Shown here in pieces: positions 32,345-45,105 of a DNA stretch of 64,000 nt (positions are counted from its first letter, which is position 1; every line of letters starts with the position of its first letter). The stretch is from Phlegmacium glaucopus (lineage: Eukaryota; Basidiomycota; Agaricomycetes; Agaricales; Cortinariaceae): NCBI GenBank assembly GCA_015039465.1, contig MU130320.1, forward strand, positions 16,276-80,275, written 5' to 3'. Both the position numbers and the translations under genes were made by a program. Under the pieces are notes generated by a model, which saw nothing but the letters and a program-made list of their open reading frames with translations, was not told where the DNA came from and made no database searches.

Positions 32345-34270
32345 TTGACAAGGGGGCTTCGAGACTGTATCGCTAGCTGCACCTTCAAATTCATTCCTAT
32401 AGCCACATGGTTCTATTCAGCGATAGTTGGGGCCACGCTAACCAACCCTCCTCCCCAATTCTCCATTCCACAGAGCACAGGTCTCGACTTTGTCAATTTG
32501 CTCATCGGAAATGGAGGTGATACTCCCAATGGCTCAGGAGGGATGATACCTAGCACCGCACCTCCCTTTGGCATGACACGTTGGGTTGCTCAAACCCAAG
32601 TCAGCTATGTATCTGCGACCCCCTTCAACTGGACGCTTAACAAGGTTATGGGTGCTGTTGGAACCCATCAACCGGCCATTTGGATGGGAGAAAGTGCTCC
32701 TATAAGTGTAAGCGCGGGTGTGGGTGAGGACGTTGTCGTAGATTTTGAGAAGAGAGGCTTGGATGTGCTACGTGGAGATGATGGGCAGAAGATCGAGGTT
32801 GTGAGCGTGGGTTACTACAACGTCCTATTGGATGATGGGTATGGTGGCTCAATCATGATTGAGCAAACTGCTAGTAAGTAAAGCTTTTGTTTACCGTAGA
32901 TACAACAACGATTCTGAACCTTTGTTTCCCTCTTGTAGCTTCACGGGTAGCTCATTTGCGGTTTACATTCAACTCGACTCTCTCTCCATATATCCTGTTC
33001 GAAATTGCCCGTCCATCAATACTGACTTCGACTCCTACAAATGTGTCCTTCCCAGTCGGCACCGTTTAAATAACTTCGCCTCTAGAAGTGTGCGGCTCTA
33101 CCTCCGAACGTCATGACAACATAATTACGCCTATATCCATAGCCCCATTCGCAGAGCGCTTCAAAGGATACTTTTGTGCTCGTTTCGACCAAGATACCCC
33201 AGAAGCATCGTACGGAATTATTCAGAATGGAACTCTTTCATTCCCATCCTCACAAAATACCACTACCGAAGGCCCGCTTCTCAGCGCTTTCGCCAAATTC
33301 CCAACCCTAACTTCCAAACCCAGCACACGCGATCAAACCATTATCACACTTCGAGTAGGCACCTCTTTCATCTCGGAAGACCAGGCACGGAGTAATATCG
33401 ATGTCGAAATACCGACTCCAATATCATCTGTATCTCCTTCCAACACTGAACCCACAGCTCCTACAGTCGAACAACCTCACTTCATATCTGGTACATTCGA
33501 AAACACAGCCTACCGTGTACGCAAGTCCTGGACAGATATTTTGAACCGCATCGAACTTGAACCTTAGGTGGACGCAAGTGGCACCGATCCCTTAGAGATC
33601 GTGGATTTACAGTCTTTCTGGACTGCTGTGGTACACACTCTTCAGGTGCATATCAACCATTTTGTTTCAATCCCGTATTTGATGATGTCTTATACCGAAC
33701 CCAGTATCCATATGAGCAACACGAACAAAACCGTTATTATTCAGGCTACGACAACGTTGTTCATCAACTTGAAAAGGTGGTGAATCCTACACCGGATACT
33801 CGATTTGGGTGAATATCTACTTCCTTCGAGTTTACGCTGTTTAAATTTCCATTCATTGAACCCCATCCCTAACACTCTAGGACACATTCCGTGCTGAATG
33901 GGCTTGGCAGATTCTTTTAGTACCACAACGGATCCCAGGGATGATACAAAGTATGTTAGCAGATTACTGAGAGGTAAGTCATTCCACCCCCCGTCAGGGA
34001 TCACATCATAATGAATTCTACTGTTTCTTCCTTCCCCCCACTTCTTTTGGTGACTCGGATAATAGGGTGGCTGGCTACCAATGTGGAAGAACATCGTCGA
34101 AACTAGTATCAGGGTACGCATATCGTTCTCTGCCGCAACAAAATCAGTTCATTAACATTCCTTAGTGGGGACTCATGCAGATTTCCTTATCGCTGAAGCC
34201 GTTTTAAAGAATATCACTGGGTTTGACCGAGACTTAGTCTGGGAAGCTGTATGGAAAGATGTTACATTTA
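32345..34270 (+). pseudogene. GH92 alpha-mannosidase, unit L3, truncated
   Basis: Follows F-box copy C. The start codon is lost: where the other copies have ATGGGGCT this one has AGGGGGCT. A long frame then covers LRDCIASCTFKFIPIATWFY (possible signal peptide or anchor) to SIMIEQTAS; stops occur at TV*ITSP near 33067 and LEP*VDAS near 33566. Further exons give DTFRAEWAWQILLVPQRIPG, GWLPMWKNIVET, and THADFLIAEAVLKNITGFDRD ending WKDVT at 34267. The C-terminal half is absent. GH92 enzymes are exo-acting alpha-mannosidases with a beta-sandwich and an (alpha/alpha)6 barrel. Confidence 0.9.
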
Positions 34271-34538
34271 TGGGGCAAGTATGCTTGAAGCAAAAGGAAC
34301 ATTGATTTCCTCGCAGACTTTATGCATGGAACCCCTGGCGGGTTGATACAAGCACTTATCATGGCAACCCATATTGTCATTCAATATATGTTTATAGTAA
34401 TTCCTCTAGCGTTTACTATGTTAGTATGTTGGTATTTTTATAATAATCTACGGCACCGCTGATGTAGTAGGTTTAACTAAAGGTCCCGAGTCTCGCCTCT
34501 CACAATATAAATTGAATGCAAAAAAAAAAAACATAAAT
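34271..34538. other. Junction between the two arms
   Basis: This AT-rich segment (CAAGTATGCTTGAAGCAAAA to the 3' flank of copy D) is repeated at about 36995-37215 next to copy E, so it is part of the duplicated D/E unit. It marks where plus-oriented units end and minus-oriented ones begin. Confidence 0.6.
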
Positions 34539-35722
34539 CTAAAAGACAAAATGAACTTCTACGCGAGTATATCGCGGTTGGGGAGAATTAGTCGTAATCT
34601 TTATTTCAGCCTGACTGCGAGACGACACAGCTGGAAGAATTTTATTGATAAATGTCCGAACTTCCAATGAGTCCGAGTAGACCTGAAGAGGGCATCTGTC
34701 TACCAAAACAAGGTCAAGGGTCTTGAGAGCCCGATATCTTGGACTTGATAAGATTTCGTCGATGGGTAAAAACACTCTGGGTAAGGGTTGTTGTGTATCG
34801 GGGAGAGTATATCCAAATCCGTAATCGGAGAAAACTTCAATTTGGATCTGGGTGAGCATCGGTGTGGAATGTTGGAAGAACCGGGATAAGAAGGTCAGGA
34901 CGGAGATGGCATCATACCGAGACATGTTGCTTGACGCCTGGATGGATTCTAGGACTGGGAAGATGATGGTTGATTTTAAATTCAGGAAGAGCCTAGCTAT
35001 TCAGAGAGATAAATCAACTATAGGAACCTGGGAGAATTACAAAACTTACCATTATTATCACATAGAATGAGGGTAGTCAATGTCGGAGCCGCATGGGTCA
35101 TAATTATTCCAAACGCCTCGGAGTCGTCATATGGCCATGGGCTCGAAATGCTCAGCCTCTTCAACGATGGAAAGAGTGAACCTGACAGTGTCTCTGGTCG
35201 TATTTTCGCGAATAAAACTGTGATGAGAGTGAGTGATTCTAGATGGCAGCATGAAGAGAAGAGGGATAGTGGGAAGTCCATCATACGCTCAAAATGGAGC
35301 GCAGTAAGATAAGGACGATCACTGAAAAGACTATTGATGGACAAAGTCATTTCTGTGAGCATAACTTGGGAACGAAGCAAGGTAAGCGGACCAATGCATC
35401 CGAATTGCTGCAGGCGACATAGCTGTCTAAAGACAGCCGATAGACATGAGGAGGTGTGATCGATTTGATCTCCTACTGTAAAGGAGCGTATATGTCGAGC
35501 TACATCGGGATTGGCGTTTAAGATATGAAGCAAAGAGTCAAGACGTTTTTGAGTGGAGATCGTGAGGGATGAAAAGATATATGAGCTCGCTTGATAATAG
35601 AATTGTCTGTTTACTAGGGTACAAGCCAACAACGCTGCTCGTGATTGCGTATCTTCGGTGGCCGATCCGAGTTCATTGAGGAAGAGATCCAATATTTCAG
35701 GAGGAAATCTTTGGATAGACAT
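34539..35722 (-). CDS. F-box-like protein copy D, apparently intact
   Basis: Exon 1 is 35722-35050 and exon 2 is 34996-34539; the 53-nt intron (35049-34997) is GTAAGT...GAATAG, and the junction keeps frame, giving 376 residues. The F-box-like region is MSIQRFPPEILDLFLNEL with LLACTLVNRQFYYQASSYI; the Leu-rich part contains FSSCCHLESL and LFPSLKRLSI, and the protein ends VEVHFVF. Two signs of freedom from the usual pattern are QQFGCIG for QEFGWIG and a shorter block before the intron. A Tourist-like MITE lies 25 bp upstream of the ATG and probably displaced the original promoter. Confidence 0.85.
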
Positions 35723-35750
35723 GTCAAGTGGACGAAGGAAGAGAGATTAA

Positions 35751-36219
35751 GGGTCTGTTCGGTACGCATAAGTCAGTCATATTATAGCTTATTGATGGCA
35801 GCTGATGGCATCGGGTTGTTCCGGTTTGCCAAACCTTACCACACGTACCTAATTAGTCCATCACGAATATTTTAATTTGTAGTACCAAATAAATAAATAA
35901 ACATTATGAAAATATTTGAGTGACTAGATCTCCCTCCCCCCAAATCCGGTGGGTCTCCTACAAATACTGAGAAATACATATAGCTATTTTTAAGATACTT
36001 CCGAATGGGATCCATGGATTTCTTAGCATTTGCAGGACCTACTGGCTTTTGGGAATATTTTCATAATGTTTATTTAATTATTTGGTACTACAAATTAAAA
36101 TATTCGTGATGGACTAATTAGGTATGTATGGTAAGGTTTGGCAAACCGGAACAACCCGATGCCATCAGCTGCCATCAATAAGCTATAATATGACTGACTT
36201 ATGCGTACCGAACAGACCC
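35751..36219. mobile_element. Tourist-like MITE (PIF/Harbinger), complete
   Basis: Begins GGGTCTGTTCGGTACGC, ends with its complement, and is flanked by the 3-bp duplication TAA (35748-35750 and 36220-36222), which together define PIF/Harbinger-type MITEs. The inverted repeats extend about 170 bp with only a few mismatches (for instance CACACGTAC against CATACATAC), leaving a centre of about 130 bp. Such near-perfect arms point to recent insertion or conversion and would fold into one long hairpin. Confidence 0.95.
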
Positions 36220-36222
36220 TAA

Positions 36223-37220
36223 GTTTCGACAGTTTGAAGTTTGGTCTGTACAAACAATTGTGTATCGTGCACCTCCTTCGTTTCAAACTCGTTATTTCTC
36301 GTTTTGCCAGCCGCCAGCAACTTTTCCTGTTGGTGACTTGAGTATCCTGGAATCCATCAATCTTCCTCCCTCCATGACGAAATCCAAGCAAGGATAGTAC
36401 AAGAAATACTTCATGGTCTATTCCACCCATTCATCCGCTTTGATGAACAAGAACGAATGACAGGTGGGAAATGGAGTACTGGAGGTTGTAGATGTCGGTA
36501 ATGCACTCGAGGAGTTCCACGTGTTTTGGGGTTTGCGATCGTTGATGATGTGAAGAATCAACTGGAGCTCGGCATGCGCTTGTAGGGCTTTTGGGTTCAT
36601 CAAGAATTCGCCTCGTTACCTTGTCGTTACCTTTGAAAATCCGTGAAAGTATCCTCAAGGGATTGGCGAAAAGGATGACACCTCCTCCAGGACCTCCTCA
36701 AATGGCCAATTCAAAAAACCATTCACCCAAAAGACAGCAACATAACAACCAACCAAGTCTTCCACGACCCACTTCACACCATCCACATACTTCGAGATCA
36801 ACCTGATTCGAAATTGACTCCTAGTGTTACGTCATCTGTTGGATCTATGAGGACATTCAATTTTCCAAGGGGATGTGCAAGGTATGTGATCAAGTTTTCC
36901 TGAACAAGAAGCAAGTTAAAACAATTTCGGTTAGTCTCGAGCTAAATTATCAATGTTATATATCAACCCTCATCGATTTATTTTAGCAAAAGCTTACAGG
37001 GCAAGTATGCTTGAAGCAAAAGCAAAACATGGGTTTGCTCGCAGACTTTATGCATGGAACCCGTCGGGTTGATACAAGCACTTATCATGGTATATGTTAG
37101 TATGTTGGTATTTCTATCATAATCTATGGCAGGAAGATCCGCTGATGTAGTAGGTTTAACTAAAGGTCCAGAGTCTCGCCTCTCACAATATAAATTGAAT
37201 ACAAAAAAAAGAACATATAT
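36223..37220. other. No supported gene
   Basis: 36223-36990 has no counterpart elsewhere in the window; frames on both strands (for example 36431-36658 minus) are unconserved. 36995-37215 repeats the junction segment seen at 34271-34538. Confidence 0.5.
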
Positions 37221-38373
37221 CTAAAAAACAAAGTGAACTTCTAGGTGAGTATATCGTGGTTGGGGAGAATTAGTCGTAATCTTTATTTCAACCTGACTGC
37301 GAGACGACACAGCTGGAAGAATCTTATTGATAAACGTCCGAACTTCCAATAGGTCCGAGTAGAGGTATCTGTCTACAAAAACAAGATCAAGGGTCTTGAG
37401 GCCTCGATATGTTGGACTTGATAAGATTTCGTCGATGGGTGAAAATCCTTTGGCTAAGGGTTGTTGTCTCTCGAGGAGATTATCCTTGTAATTGGAGGAA
37501 CATTCAATTTGGATCTGGGCGAGCATTGGTGTGGAATGTTTGAGGAGCCGGGATAAGAACCTTAGGACAGGGATGGCATCATACCGAGACACGTTGCTTG
37601 ATGCCTGGATGGATTCTAGGACTGGGAAGATGATGGTTGATTTGAAATTCAGGAAGTACCTAGCTATTTAGAGAGATAAGGCATGTATAGGAACCCCGGG
37701 GCGAATTACAAAAACTTACCATTAGTCTCAGACAGATTGAGGGTAGTCAATGTCGGAGCCGCTTGGGTCATAATTACTCCGAACGCCTCGTGGTCGTCAT
37801 CCAACCATGGGCTCAAGATGCTCAGCCTCCTCAACGATGGAAAGAGTGAACCTGACAGTGTCTCTGTATTCGCGAATGAAACACTGACTAGAGTGAGCGA
37901 TTCTAGGTGGCAGCATGAAGAGAAGAGGGATAGCGGCAAGTCCATTATACTCTCGAAATGGAGCGCAGTGACAGTAAGACAAGGAAGATCGCTGAAAAGA
38001 CTATTGATGGACAAACGGAGCATGGTAGGCGGACCAATCCATCCGAAGTGCTGCAGGCGACATAGCTGTCTAAAAACAGCGGATAGACATTCGGGGGAGG
38101 TTTGATCAAGTCGATCTTTTACTGTAAGCGAGCGTATATATCGAGCTATATCTGGATTGGCGCTTAAAATATCAGGCAAAGAGTCGAGACGTTTTTGAGT
38201 GGAGATCGTGAGGGATGAAAAGATACATGAGCTCGCTTGATGATAGAAATTGTCTGTTTACTACTTAGGGTACAAGCCAACAACGCTGCTCGTGATTGCG
38301 TATCCTCAGTGGCCGATCCGAGTTCATTGAGGAAGAGATCCAATATTTCAGGAGGAAATCTTTGGATAGACAT
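37221..38373 (-). pseudogene. F-box-like protein copy E, frameshifted
   Basis: MSIQRFPPEILDLFLNEL starts at 38373 and is followed by a frameshift at ALLACTL, where an AGT and a further base are inserted (about 38265). The frame resumes at LSANPDIARYIRSLTV and lacks about 12 residues between GWIGPPT and LSINSLFS and part of the VFANKIRPETL block. The exon 2 part from VSRYDAIPVL to LEVHFVF is clean. It is the closest relative of copy D, and the pair with its junction segment looks like a tandem duplication. Confidence 0.87.
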
Positions 38374-39280
38374 GTCAAGTGGACGAAGGAAGAAAGAATA
38401 AGTCTCGGGTCTAGGTAGCTTAATCACTGGCTATTTTTGACACTCCGACAGATCGAGAGGCGGCATGCACTTGTCCCTCGCGTCGCCTGATCCACAATCG
38501 TCCTAACTTCTTGTCTTACTTCCCTCCACTCGTTTTTTCCACTTCTGTGCAAGCTCCAACCTTCTATCCTACGTCCCTTTCTGTGGGAATTGGCCTGAGC
38601 AATCCTGAATGGTTGCGGTTTGCACGAGAAGGCGGGGTGAAAATGTGGATAGGGATGGAAATCATGGAATGCAGTGGCCAGGGGATATTGAGGGTAGAAA
38701 TAAAGGCTCGCTTGATCAGCTGTTGATGTCGCAGGATTATTACTCAACTGAGAGAAAGGGGGGAATAATCAATGTTTCGGGCAGGTATGTATGAAATTTC
38801 CTGATAATCTAGTAACGATGCGATAAGGCTTTGAGTGTGGCATCGACACGGATCCAGATGAAAACCGCCTCGTCGCGCCAGAATTCAAGCAACACCACAC
38901 TCACACAACATAATAAGACATTCAAACGTCATTTCTATCCAACTGTAAAAGCCGAAAGTTCTCGAAACCGGTCCTTACATAAATAGAGTGATTATAAAAG
39001 GGGCTGTATGGTTACCACTGAGCCTGCAATTGAACAGCATGCGTCGAATCTTCTGCGGTATTCAATAACGCCGACCATCTTTCTGGTAATAACCAGTAAC
39101 CAACCCTTGATAGAATTCAATCATTTATATATCATAATACTTGAAGATTCCTGGCTCAAGTATTCAAGGGGTTCCTGCGATCACATCATGCAACCTCCAC
39201 TCTTCGAAATACACTTATTTCAAAGTTCATCATGACTCAACGAGTCAACATCGACCCTATTTCGTGCACTCACGTTCGAT
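38374..39280. other. No supported gene
   Basis: Holds open frames on both strands (38424-38747 minus, 38511-38726 plus) that match nothing I know. The sequence is absent from the left arm. It separates the GH92 3' end from the leader of copy E. Confidence 0.45.
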
Positions 39281-42200
39281 TCATCGACCCAATGTAGTGA
39301 CCCCGAGGGCTTTCAAAACACTTTCATCATTCCCCCACGCCTCGACATTATCGCTCATCTCAAATACCACTTCAGCACCATTAGCGGTCTGTTCATGTTT
39401 GATGATGGGTTGGGTGATGCTGATCCCATTTATCGTCAAGGACTTGATATATGGTTTTGATCGAGCGCCAATGGCTGTGATTGTTAACTTTTTAGGGGCT
39501 GAAGACGAGGATGACGAATCCAAGTTGATGCTGATCCTCTCAGAGAATGGTCTGTAAGATGGAAAAGTATAAAAATATAAGAGCAAGTTAAAAAAGGAAC
39601 GAGATTGATTTCGTACGATCCAACAACATATTCTCCTGATACAGGGTTGACAGGATAAAATCCCATAGCGCTAAATATAAACCAAGCGCTCATTTGACCG
39701 CAATCTTCCTTCTGCAATACAATTTTATTTTAGGAAATCTTCCATGGCGACGAAAGGATAGAAACACAGACCCCGGATAACCCCGTTGGTGTATTGTTAT
39801 AATTCTGTCCTGCTATCTCTCTAACCTTTTCTTGAGATTTATAAGCCGCTCCAGCGAGGGAATACAGGTAGGGAATATGATGCGATGGCTGTGCAACATG
39901 GATGAGTGAGGTGCACAAGATTGAATCTGTGCTGCTTCAGATTAACAAAATTGGAAATCGGTTCTCACCTCGTTAGTATGATCTTATGTCCGCCATTGAA
40001 ATGATCATCCAAGCTTTGGATAAACTTGACGTTTCCACCTCGGTATTGGATTAACCTAGGTATATTATGCACCACATCAAATGAATCTCATTTATCACCT
40101 TATTTGACAGAAGAAAAAAGGATGCCAATAATCAATGATCAATGATCCAATTGGTTCAATGATAAATATCACGCGTACCTTCCGTCCATCCGTTATCCGG
40201 CCCAGCCCAACTCCCATTCGCATGCCTTGCTTCCATGAATCCAGTAGCATTGTTATAGATCGAAAAAGGTGCGCTCATGGCCCTTTCATGTAAGAAATCG
40301 GTGATATTTCGAGGTTTTCCAAGATGTAGGGCTAGAGTGTAAGCAGCGTAGTCATCGTCTGTGTTTTATTATCATTTACGTCTCAGTTAGTCCGAGTCGG
40401 AGGTGAAGGGAAGTAGGAAAGGGAGCTTACAAGCATAATCGAGCGTTCTTGAAGCGCTTTCCGAATGGATATCGTCGGCTACCCAGCCTTCTCCCGCGAC
40501 ATCATATACAGAAGAAAGCCCCGCGCGAACGTCGTAGTCCACATTCTTCAGTAATCGGCAAGAAAGGCTCGTCAGATTCCACGCAGGTGAACAGCAAAGC
40601 ACAACTATACCTCTTCACGGTCTGCGTACCTTTTTGAAACAAATTTAGCAATTATGAATGTAAATAAGAGAGGAGCCGCTTTGGCTGAATTGACTTATGC
40701 AACAGTCCAATCATTGACGGGAGACGTTGTGACATCTTTCCATACAGCTTCCCAGGCTAAATCTCAGTCAAACTCAGTGATATTCTTTAAAACGGCTTCA
40801 GTGATAAGGGAATCTGCATGAGTACCTAAGGAACTTTTTTTCGAACTGACTTTATTGCGGCAGAAAACGATATGCGTACCATGATACTAGTTTCGACGAT
40901 GTTCTTCCACATTGGTAGCCAGCCACCCTATGGTCCGAGTCACCAAAAGAAGGGGGGAAGGGAGGAAAAAACATTAGAATTCATTGTTATGTGATCGCTG
41001 ACGGAAGAGTAGAATGACTTGCCTCTTTGTAATCCGCTAACATACTTTGTATCATCCCTGGGATTCGCTCTGGCACTAAAAGAATTTGCCAAGCCCATTC
41101 AGCACGGAATGTGTCCTAGAGTGATTAGGGATCGGCTCAATGAATGGAAATTTAAACGGCGTAAACTCGAAGGAAGTAGATATTCACCCAACTCGAGTAT
41201 CCGGTGTAGGATTCACCACCTTTTTCAAGTTGATGAACAATGTTGTCGTAACCTGAATAATACCGGGTTTGTTCGTGTTGTTCATATGGATACTGGGTTC
41301 GGTATAACACATCATTAAATACGGGATTGAAACAAAATGGCTCATATGTACCTGGAGAGTGTGCACCACAGCAGTCCAGAAAGACTGCAAATCCACGATC
41401 TCTAAAGGATCGGTGCTGTTAGAGTCCACCAAAGGTTCAAGTTCGATGCGGTTCAAAATATCTGTCCAGGACTTGCGTACACGGTAAGCTGTGTTTTCGA
41501 ATGTACCAGATATGAAGTGAGGTTGTTCGACTGTAGGAACTGTGAATCCAGTGTTGGAAGGAGATACAGAAGATGTTGAAGTCGGTATTTCAACATCGAT
41601 ATTACTCCGTGCTTGGTCTTCCGAGATAAAAGAGGTGCCTACTCGAAGTGTGATAATGGTCTGATCGCGTGTGCCGGGTTTGGAAGTTAGGGTTGGGAAT
41701 TTGGCGAAAGCGCTGAGAAGCGGGCCTTCGGTAGTGGTATTTTGTGGGGATGGGAATGAAATAGTTCCATTCTAAATAATTCCATATGATGCCTACGGGG
41801 TGTCTTGGTCGAAACGAGCACAAAAGTATCCTTTGAAGTGCTCTGCGAATGGGGCTATGGATATAGGCGTAATTTTACTGTCTTGACGTTCAGAGGTGGA
41901 GCCGCACAGTTCTAGAGGCGAAGTTATTGAAACGGTGCCGACTGGGAAGGACACATTTGTAGCAGTCGAAGTCAGTATAGAGGGACGGGCAATTTCGAAC
42001 AGGATATATGGAGAGAGAGTCGAGTTGAATGTAAACCGCAAATGAGCTACCCGTGAAGCTACAAGAGGGAAAAAAGGTTGAGAACCGTTGTTGCATTTAC
42101 GGTAAACAAAAGCTTTACTTACTAGCAGTTTGCTCAATCATGATTGAGCCACCATACCCATCATCCAATAGGACGTTGTAGTAACCCACGCTCACAACCT

Positions 42201-42645
42201 CGATCTTCTGCCCATCATCTCCACGTAGCACATCCAAGCCTCTCTTCTCAAAATCTACGACAACGTCCTCACCCACACCCGCGCTTACACTTATAGGAGC
42301 ACTTTCTCCCATCCAAATCGCCGGTTGATGGGTTCCAACAGCACCCATAACCTTGTTAAGCGTCCAGTTGGAGGGGGTCGCAGATACATGGTTGACTTAG
42401 GTTTGCGCAGCCCAACGTGTCATGCCAAAGGGAGGTGCAGTGCTAGGTTTCATCCCTCCCGAGCCATTGGGAGTATCACCTCCATTTCCGATGAGCAAAT
42501 TGACAAAGTGGAGACCTGTGCTCTGTGGAATGGAGAATTGGGGAGGAGGGTTGGTTAGCGTGGCCCCAACTATCGCTGAATAGAACCATATGGCTATAGG
42601 AATGAATTTGAAGGTGCAGCTAGCGATACAGTCTCGAAGCCCCAT
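39281..42645 (-). pseudogene. GH92 alpha-1,2-mannosidase, longest copy, with stops
   Basis: ATG 42645 gives MGLRDCIASCTFKF, a likely signal segment. Exons on the minus strand cover the entire enzyme: STGLHFVNLLIGNGGDTPNG, the beta-sandwich, SWTDILNRIELEP, TLQYPYEQHEQTRYYSGYDN, GYSSWDTFRAEWAWQILLVP, GWLPMWKNIVETSIM, THADSLITEAVLKNIT, VDYDVRAGLSSVYDVAGEGW with DDIHSESASRTLDYA, FMEARHANGSWAGPDNGW, PSHHIPYLYSLAGAA, EDCGQMSAWFIFSAMGFYP and a C-terminal domain ending 39281. Nonsense changes include TAA 42397 (Gln), TAG near 41793 and 41780, and FD*DLAW (CGA to TGA). One donor is GC instead of GT. The block usually read NEPSHH is VAQPSHH. The gene would have acted on terminal alpha-mannose of glycoproteins. 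Confidence 0.92.
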
Positions 42646-42939
42646 TGTCAACGGGAAAGTACAAGTCTTTATATGAATAACATGTCCTCCAAGTTTTCGT
42701 TGAATTTGAGCCTGGTAAACTGGGTTGCGGGTTATGCGGCCCGGACCAGGGATCCGACCAATTGATCATTCGACATGTTTATATAGAAAATCCTCCAGCG
42801 CTTAATACGTTAGATGTAGGTATTTAAATAGCCTATAGCGGGACTGTTTTCTGATGTAGGTTATGTGAACTGAAGCCCGGAATCTCCCCTCACAATATAA
42901 ATTAAATTCAGGAAAAAAAAACTTGAAAAAACCATAGAT

Positions 42940-44119
42940 TTAAAAGACGAAATGAACTTTTACGCAATTATAGGGAAATTTTTGGAGGCCATGTGGATAG
43001 TAATAACGACCCGTAAACTTTATTTCAATCTGACTGCGAGACGACGCAGCCGGAAGAATCTCATTGAGCAGCGTCCAAACTTCCAATGGGCTCGAGCAGA
43101 CACGGCGTCTGGCTAGTCGGAAAACAAGATCGAGGGTCTTGAGAGCTCGATACCTTGGAATTGATAAGATTTTGTCGATGGGTAAAAGTCCTTCGGCTAA
43201 GGGTTGTTGTATCGAGGGGAGAGTAAAGCTGGAAACGGGTACAATTTGAATTTGAATCTGGGCGAGCATCGGTGTGGAATATTCGAGAAACCGGGATAAG
43301 AGGGTCGTGTCAAGGGTCTTATTTATCCTGCACTCCATCTGGATGGATTCTAGGACTGGGAGGACGACGGTTGATTTGAAATTCAGGAAGAACGCAACTA
43401 TGTAGTCTTGTAGAGATATATAAATAGGAACCAGGCGAATTACAAAACTTACCATTATTGTGAGCTGGATCAGATAGAATGAGGGTAGTCAACGTCGTAG
43501 CCACATGGGTCAAGATTATTCCGGCCGCCTCATCACCTGACGATGGGCCTGAAATGCTCAGCCTCCTCAATGATGGAAAGAGTGATCCTGATAGTGTCTC
43601 TGGTCGTATTTTCGCCAATAAAACTCCGAGTGATTCTAGATGGCAGCATGAAGAAAAGAGGGATAACGGGAAGTTCCACATACTCTCGAAATGGAGCGCA
43701 GTAAGATAATGATCACTGCAAAGACTACTGACAGACAAAGTAATCGCTGTGAGCATAACTTGGGAACTGACCCAGTTAGGTAGACCAATCCATCCGAATT
43801 CCTGTAGGCGACATAGTTGTCTGAGGACAGCGGATAGACATTCAGAGGAGGTTTGATTGATTTGATGCTTTGCTGTAAACGAGCGTATATGTCGAGCTAT
43901 ATCAGGATTGGCATTTAAAATATCAAGCAAAGAGTCGAGACGTGTTTGAGTAGAGATGGCGAGGGACGAAAAAAGATATTAGCTCGCTTGATAATAGAAT
44001 TGTCTGTTTACTAGGGTACAAGCCAACAAAGCTGCTCGTGATTGTGGATCCTCGGTGGTCAATGCAAGTTCATCGAGGAAGAGATCCGATATTTCAGGAG
44101 GAAATACTTGGACAGACAT
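42940..44119 (-). pseudogene. F-box-like protein copy F, one nonsense lesion
   Basis: MSVQVFPPEISDLFLDEL starts at 44119. At 43979-43981 a TAA replaces the Ser codon in QASSYIF, through a deleted C that is compensated four codons later, so the frame is kept on both sides. The rest, including the intron near 43405-43455 and a long exon 2 (TVVLPVLESIQMEC to CVKVHFVF), reads cleanly. Inside, the SLIGV block is shortened to SLGV. The lesion looks recent, as nothing else is broken. Confidence 0.88.
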
Positions 44120-44164
44120 ATAGTTCTTTCCAAATCGCCAAAGGAAGAAAGAGTAAGTTTTGAA

Positions 44165-45105
44165 TTTGACTTTCCTGATGGCCAAGGAAAACTGATCACG
44201 GTTGGTGGCATCGTGGTGCAAGATTTGTCAACATCATATCCACCGGTGGAAGCGAGCACATCGACAAGCTCATCAAATTGCCGGGCGGTCACATCACCTT
44301 TGATTACTGAGATATAGCGACAGTCCGACGCAGTGAACAAGATGGCAGAGAACGGGGAGGATATCCTTGCTAGTTCGTAATGTAGCTGGGAATTGGTGGC
44401 GTGTACTGTTGCAGAAGTAAAACATGGATCTGCTCGAGATAGCCAACATCGGACTGAATAAGAGACTCATCGAATCCAGCATGCACTATGTATTCGGATT
44501 CCTGGATTTTCCATCTCGAAAATACCTCAGCAAGCTGTGACATGTTGTCGTTGACATGCTGCAAAGCATGCGCTGCTGCGATCCAACTCGTTGCCTCTAG
44601 AAATTAAAAAGGATTAGGATGCAGTAAATGAAGGTAGGATAAATTATCCCCACCAATTTCCTCCAATTTCTTCCGGTCAAATATGTCATCTGCATTCAAA
44701 CTAGAAACATTTTCACCCGACCGACAATGGTGATTAGATATAAGACTTGGTTGTACAGCGTGAGTCGAAGGTGAAGGTCCAGTCCTAATTCCTCTTGAAG
44801 CAACTCTTTTGCGATGGTTATTGGAGAGGTGGTTGAGAGGTGCATCGTCGCCTCCACCTCCACTTCCAACATTGTGAGGGTGCTGACTGGGATGGGGATA
44901 GGACATAGTCTGAAGGCCATTGCCTTGCGTGGCATTTACGAGTCCCACCATAACTGACTTAGATGAAGCCCTGCTCTTGGTTTGTTTGTTTAGTAAGCGG
45001 CCATTTGTGGAACAATGGCGATCGTTTGCCGGCGCATTAAGCTGTAAGTAGTAAGCGTCAACAAAATCCTGGTGGAGACCGCTCCATAAAAGAACGAGTC
45101 CTATA
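44165..45105 (-). CDS. Unrecognised protein, partial or broken
   Basis: On the minus strand a frame runs from about 45100 (LHQDFVDAYYLQLN, NKQTKSRASSKSVMVGL) through a low-complexity His/Ser/Asn-rich part to DDIFDRKKLEEIG; a 57-nt intron leads to TSWIAAAHALQHVNDNM and VFSRWKIQESEYIVHAGFDE. After LLLQQ a 19-base surplus shifts the frame, then LHYELARISSPFSAIL and TARQFDELVDVLASTGG continue to PPTVISFPWPSG at about 44170, where unit sequence of F-box copy F begins. The C-terminus therefore seems lost at the junction of the duplication. I do not recognise the family. It occurs only in the unique island. Confidence 0.4.

Noticed and set aside
33741..34121. 126-codon minus-strand frame, and its partner at 41019-41318
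   Set aside because: Antisense of GH92 exons that read clearly on the other strand.
38424..38747. Opposing open frames between F-box copy E and GH92
   Set aside because: Neither frame shows a domain or a counterpart in the left arm.
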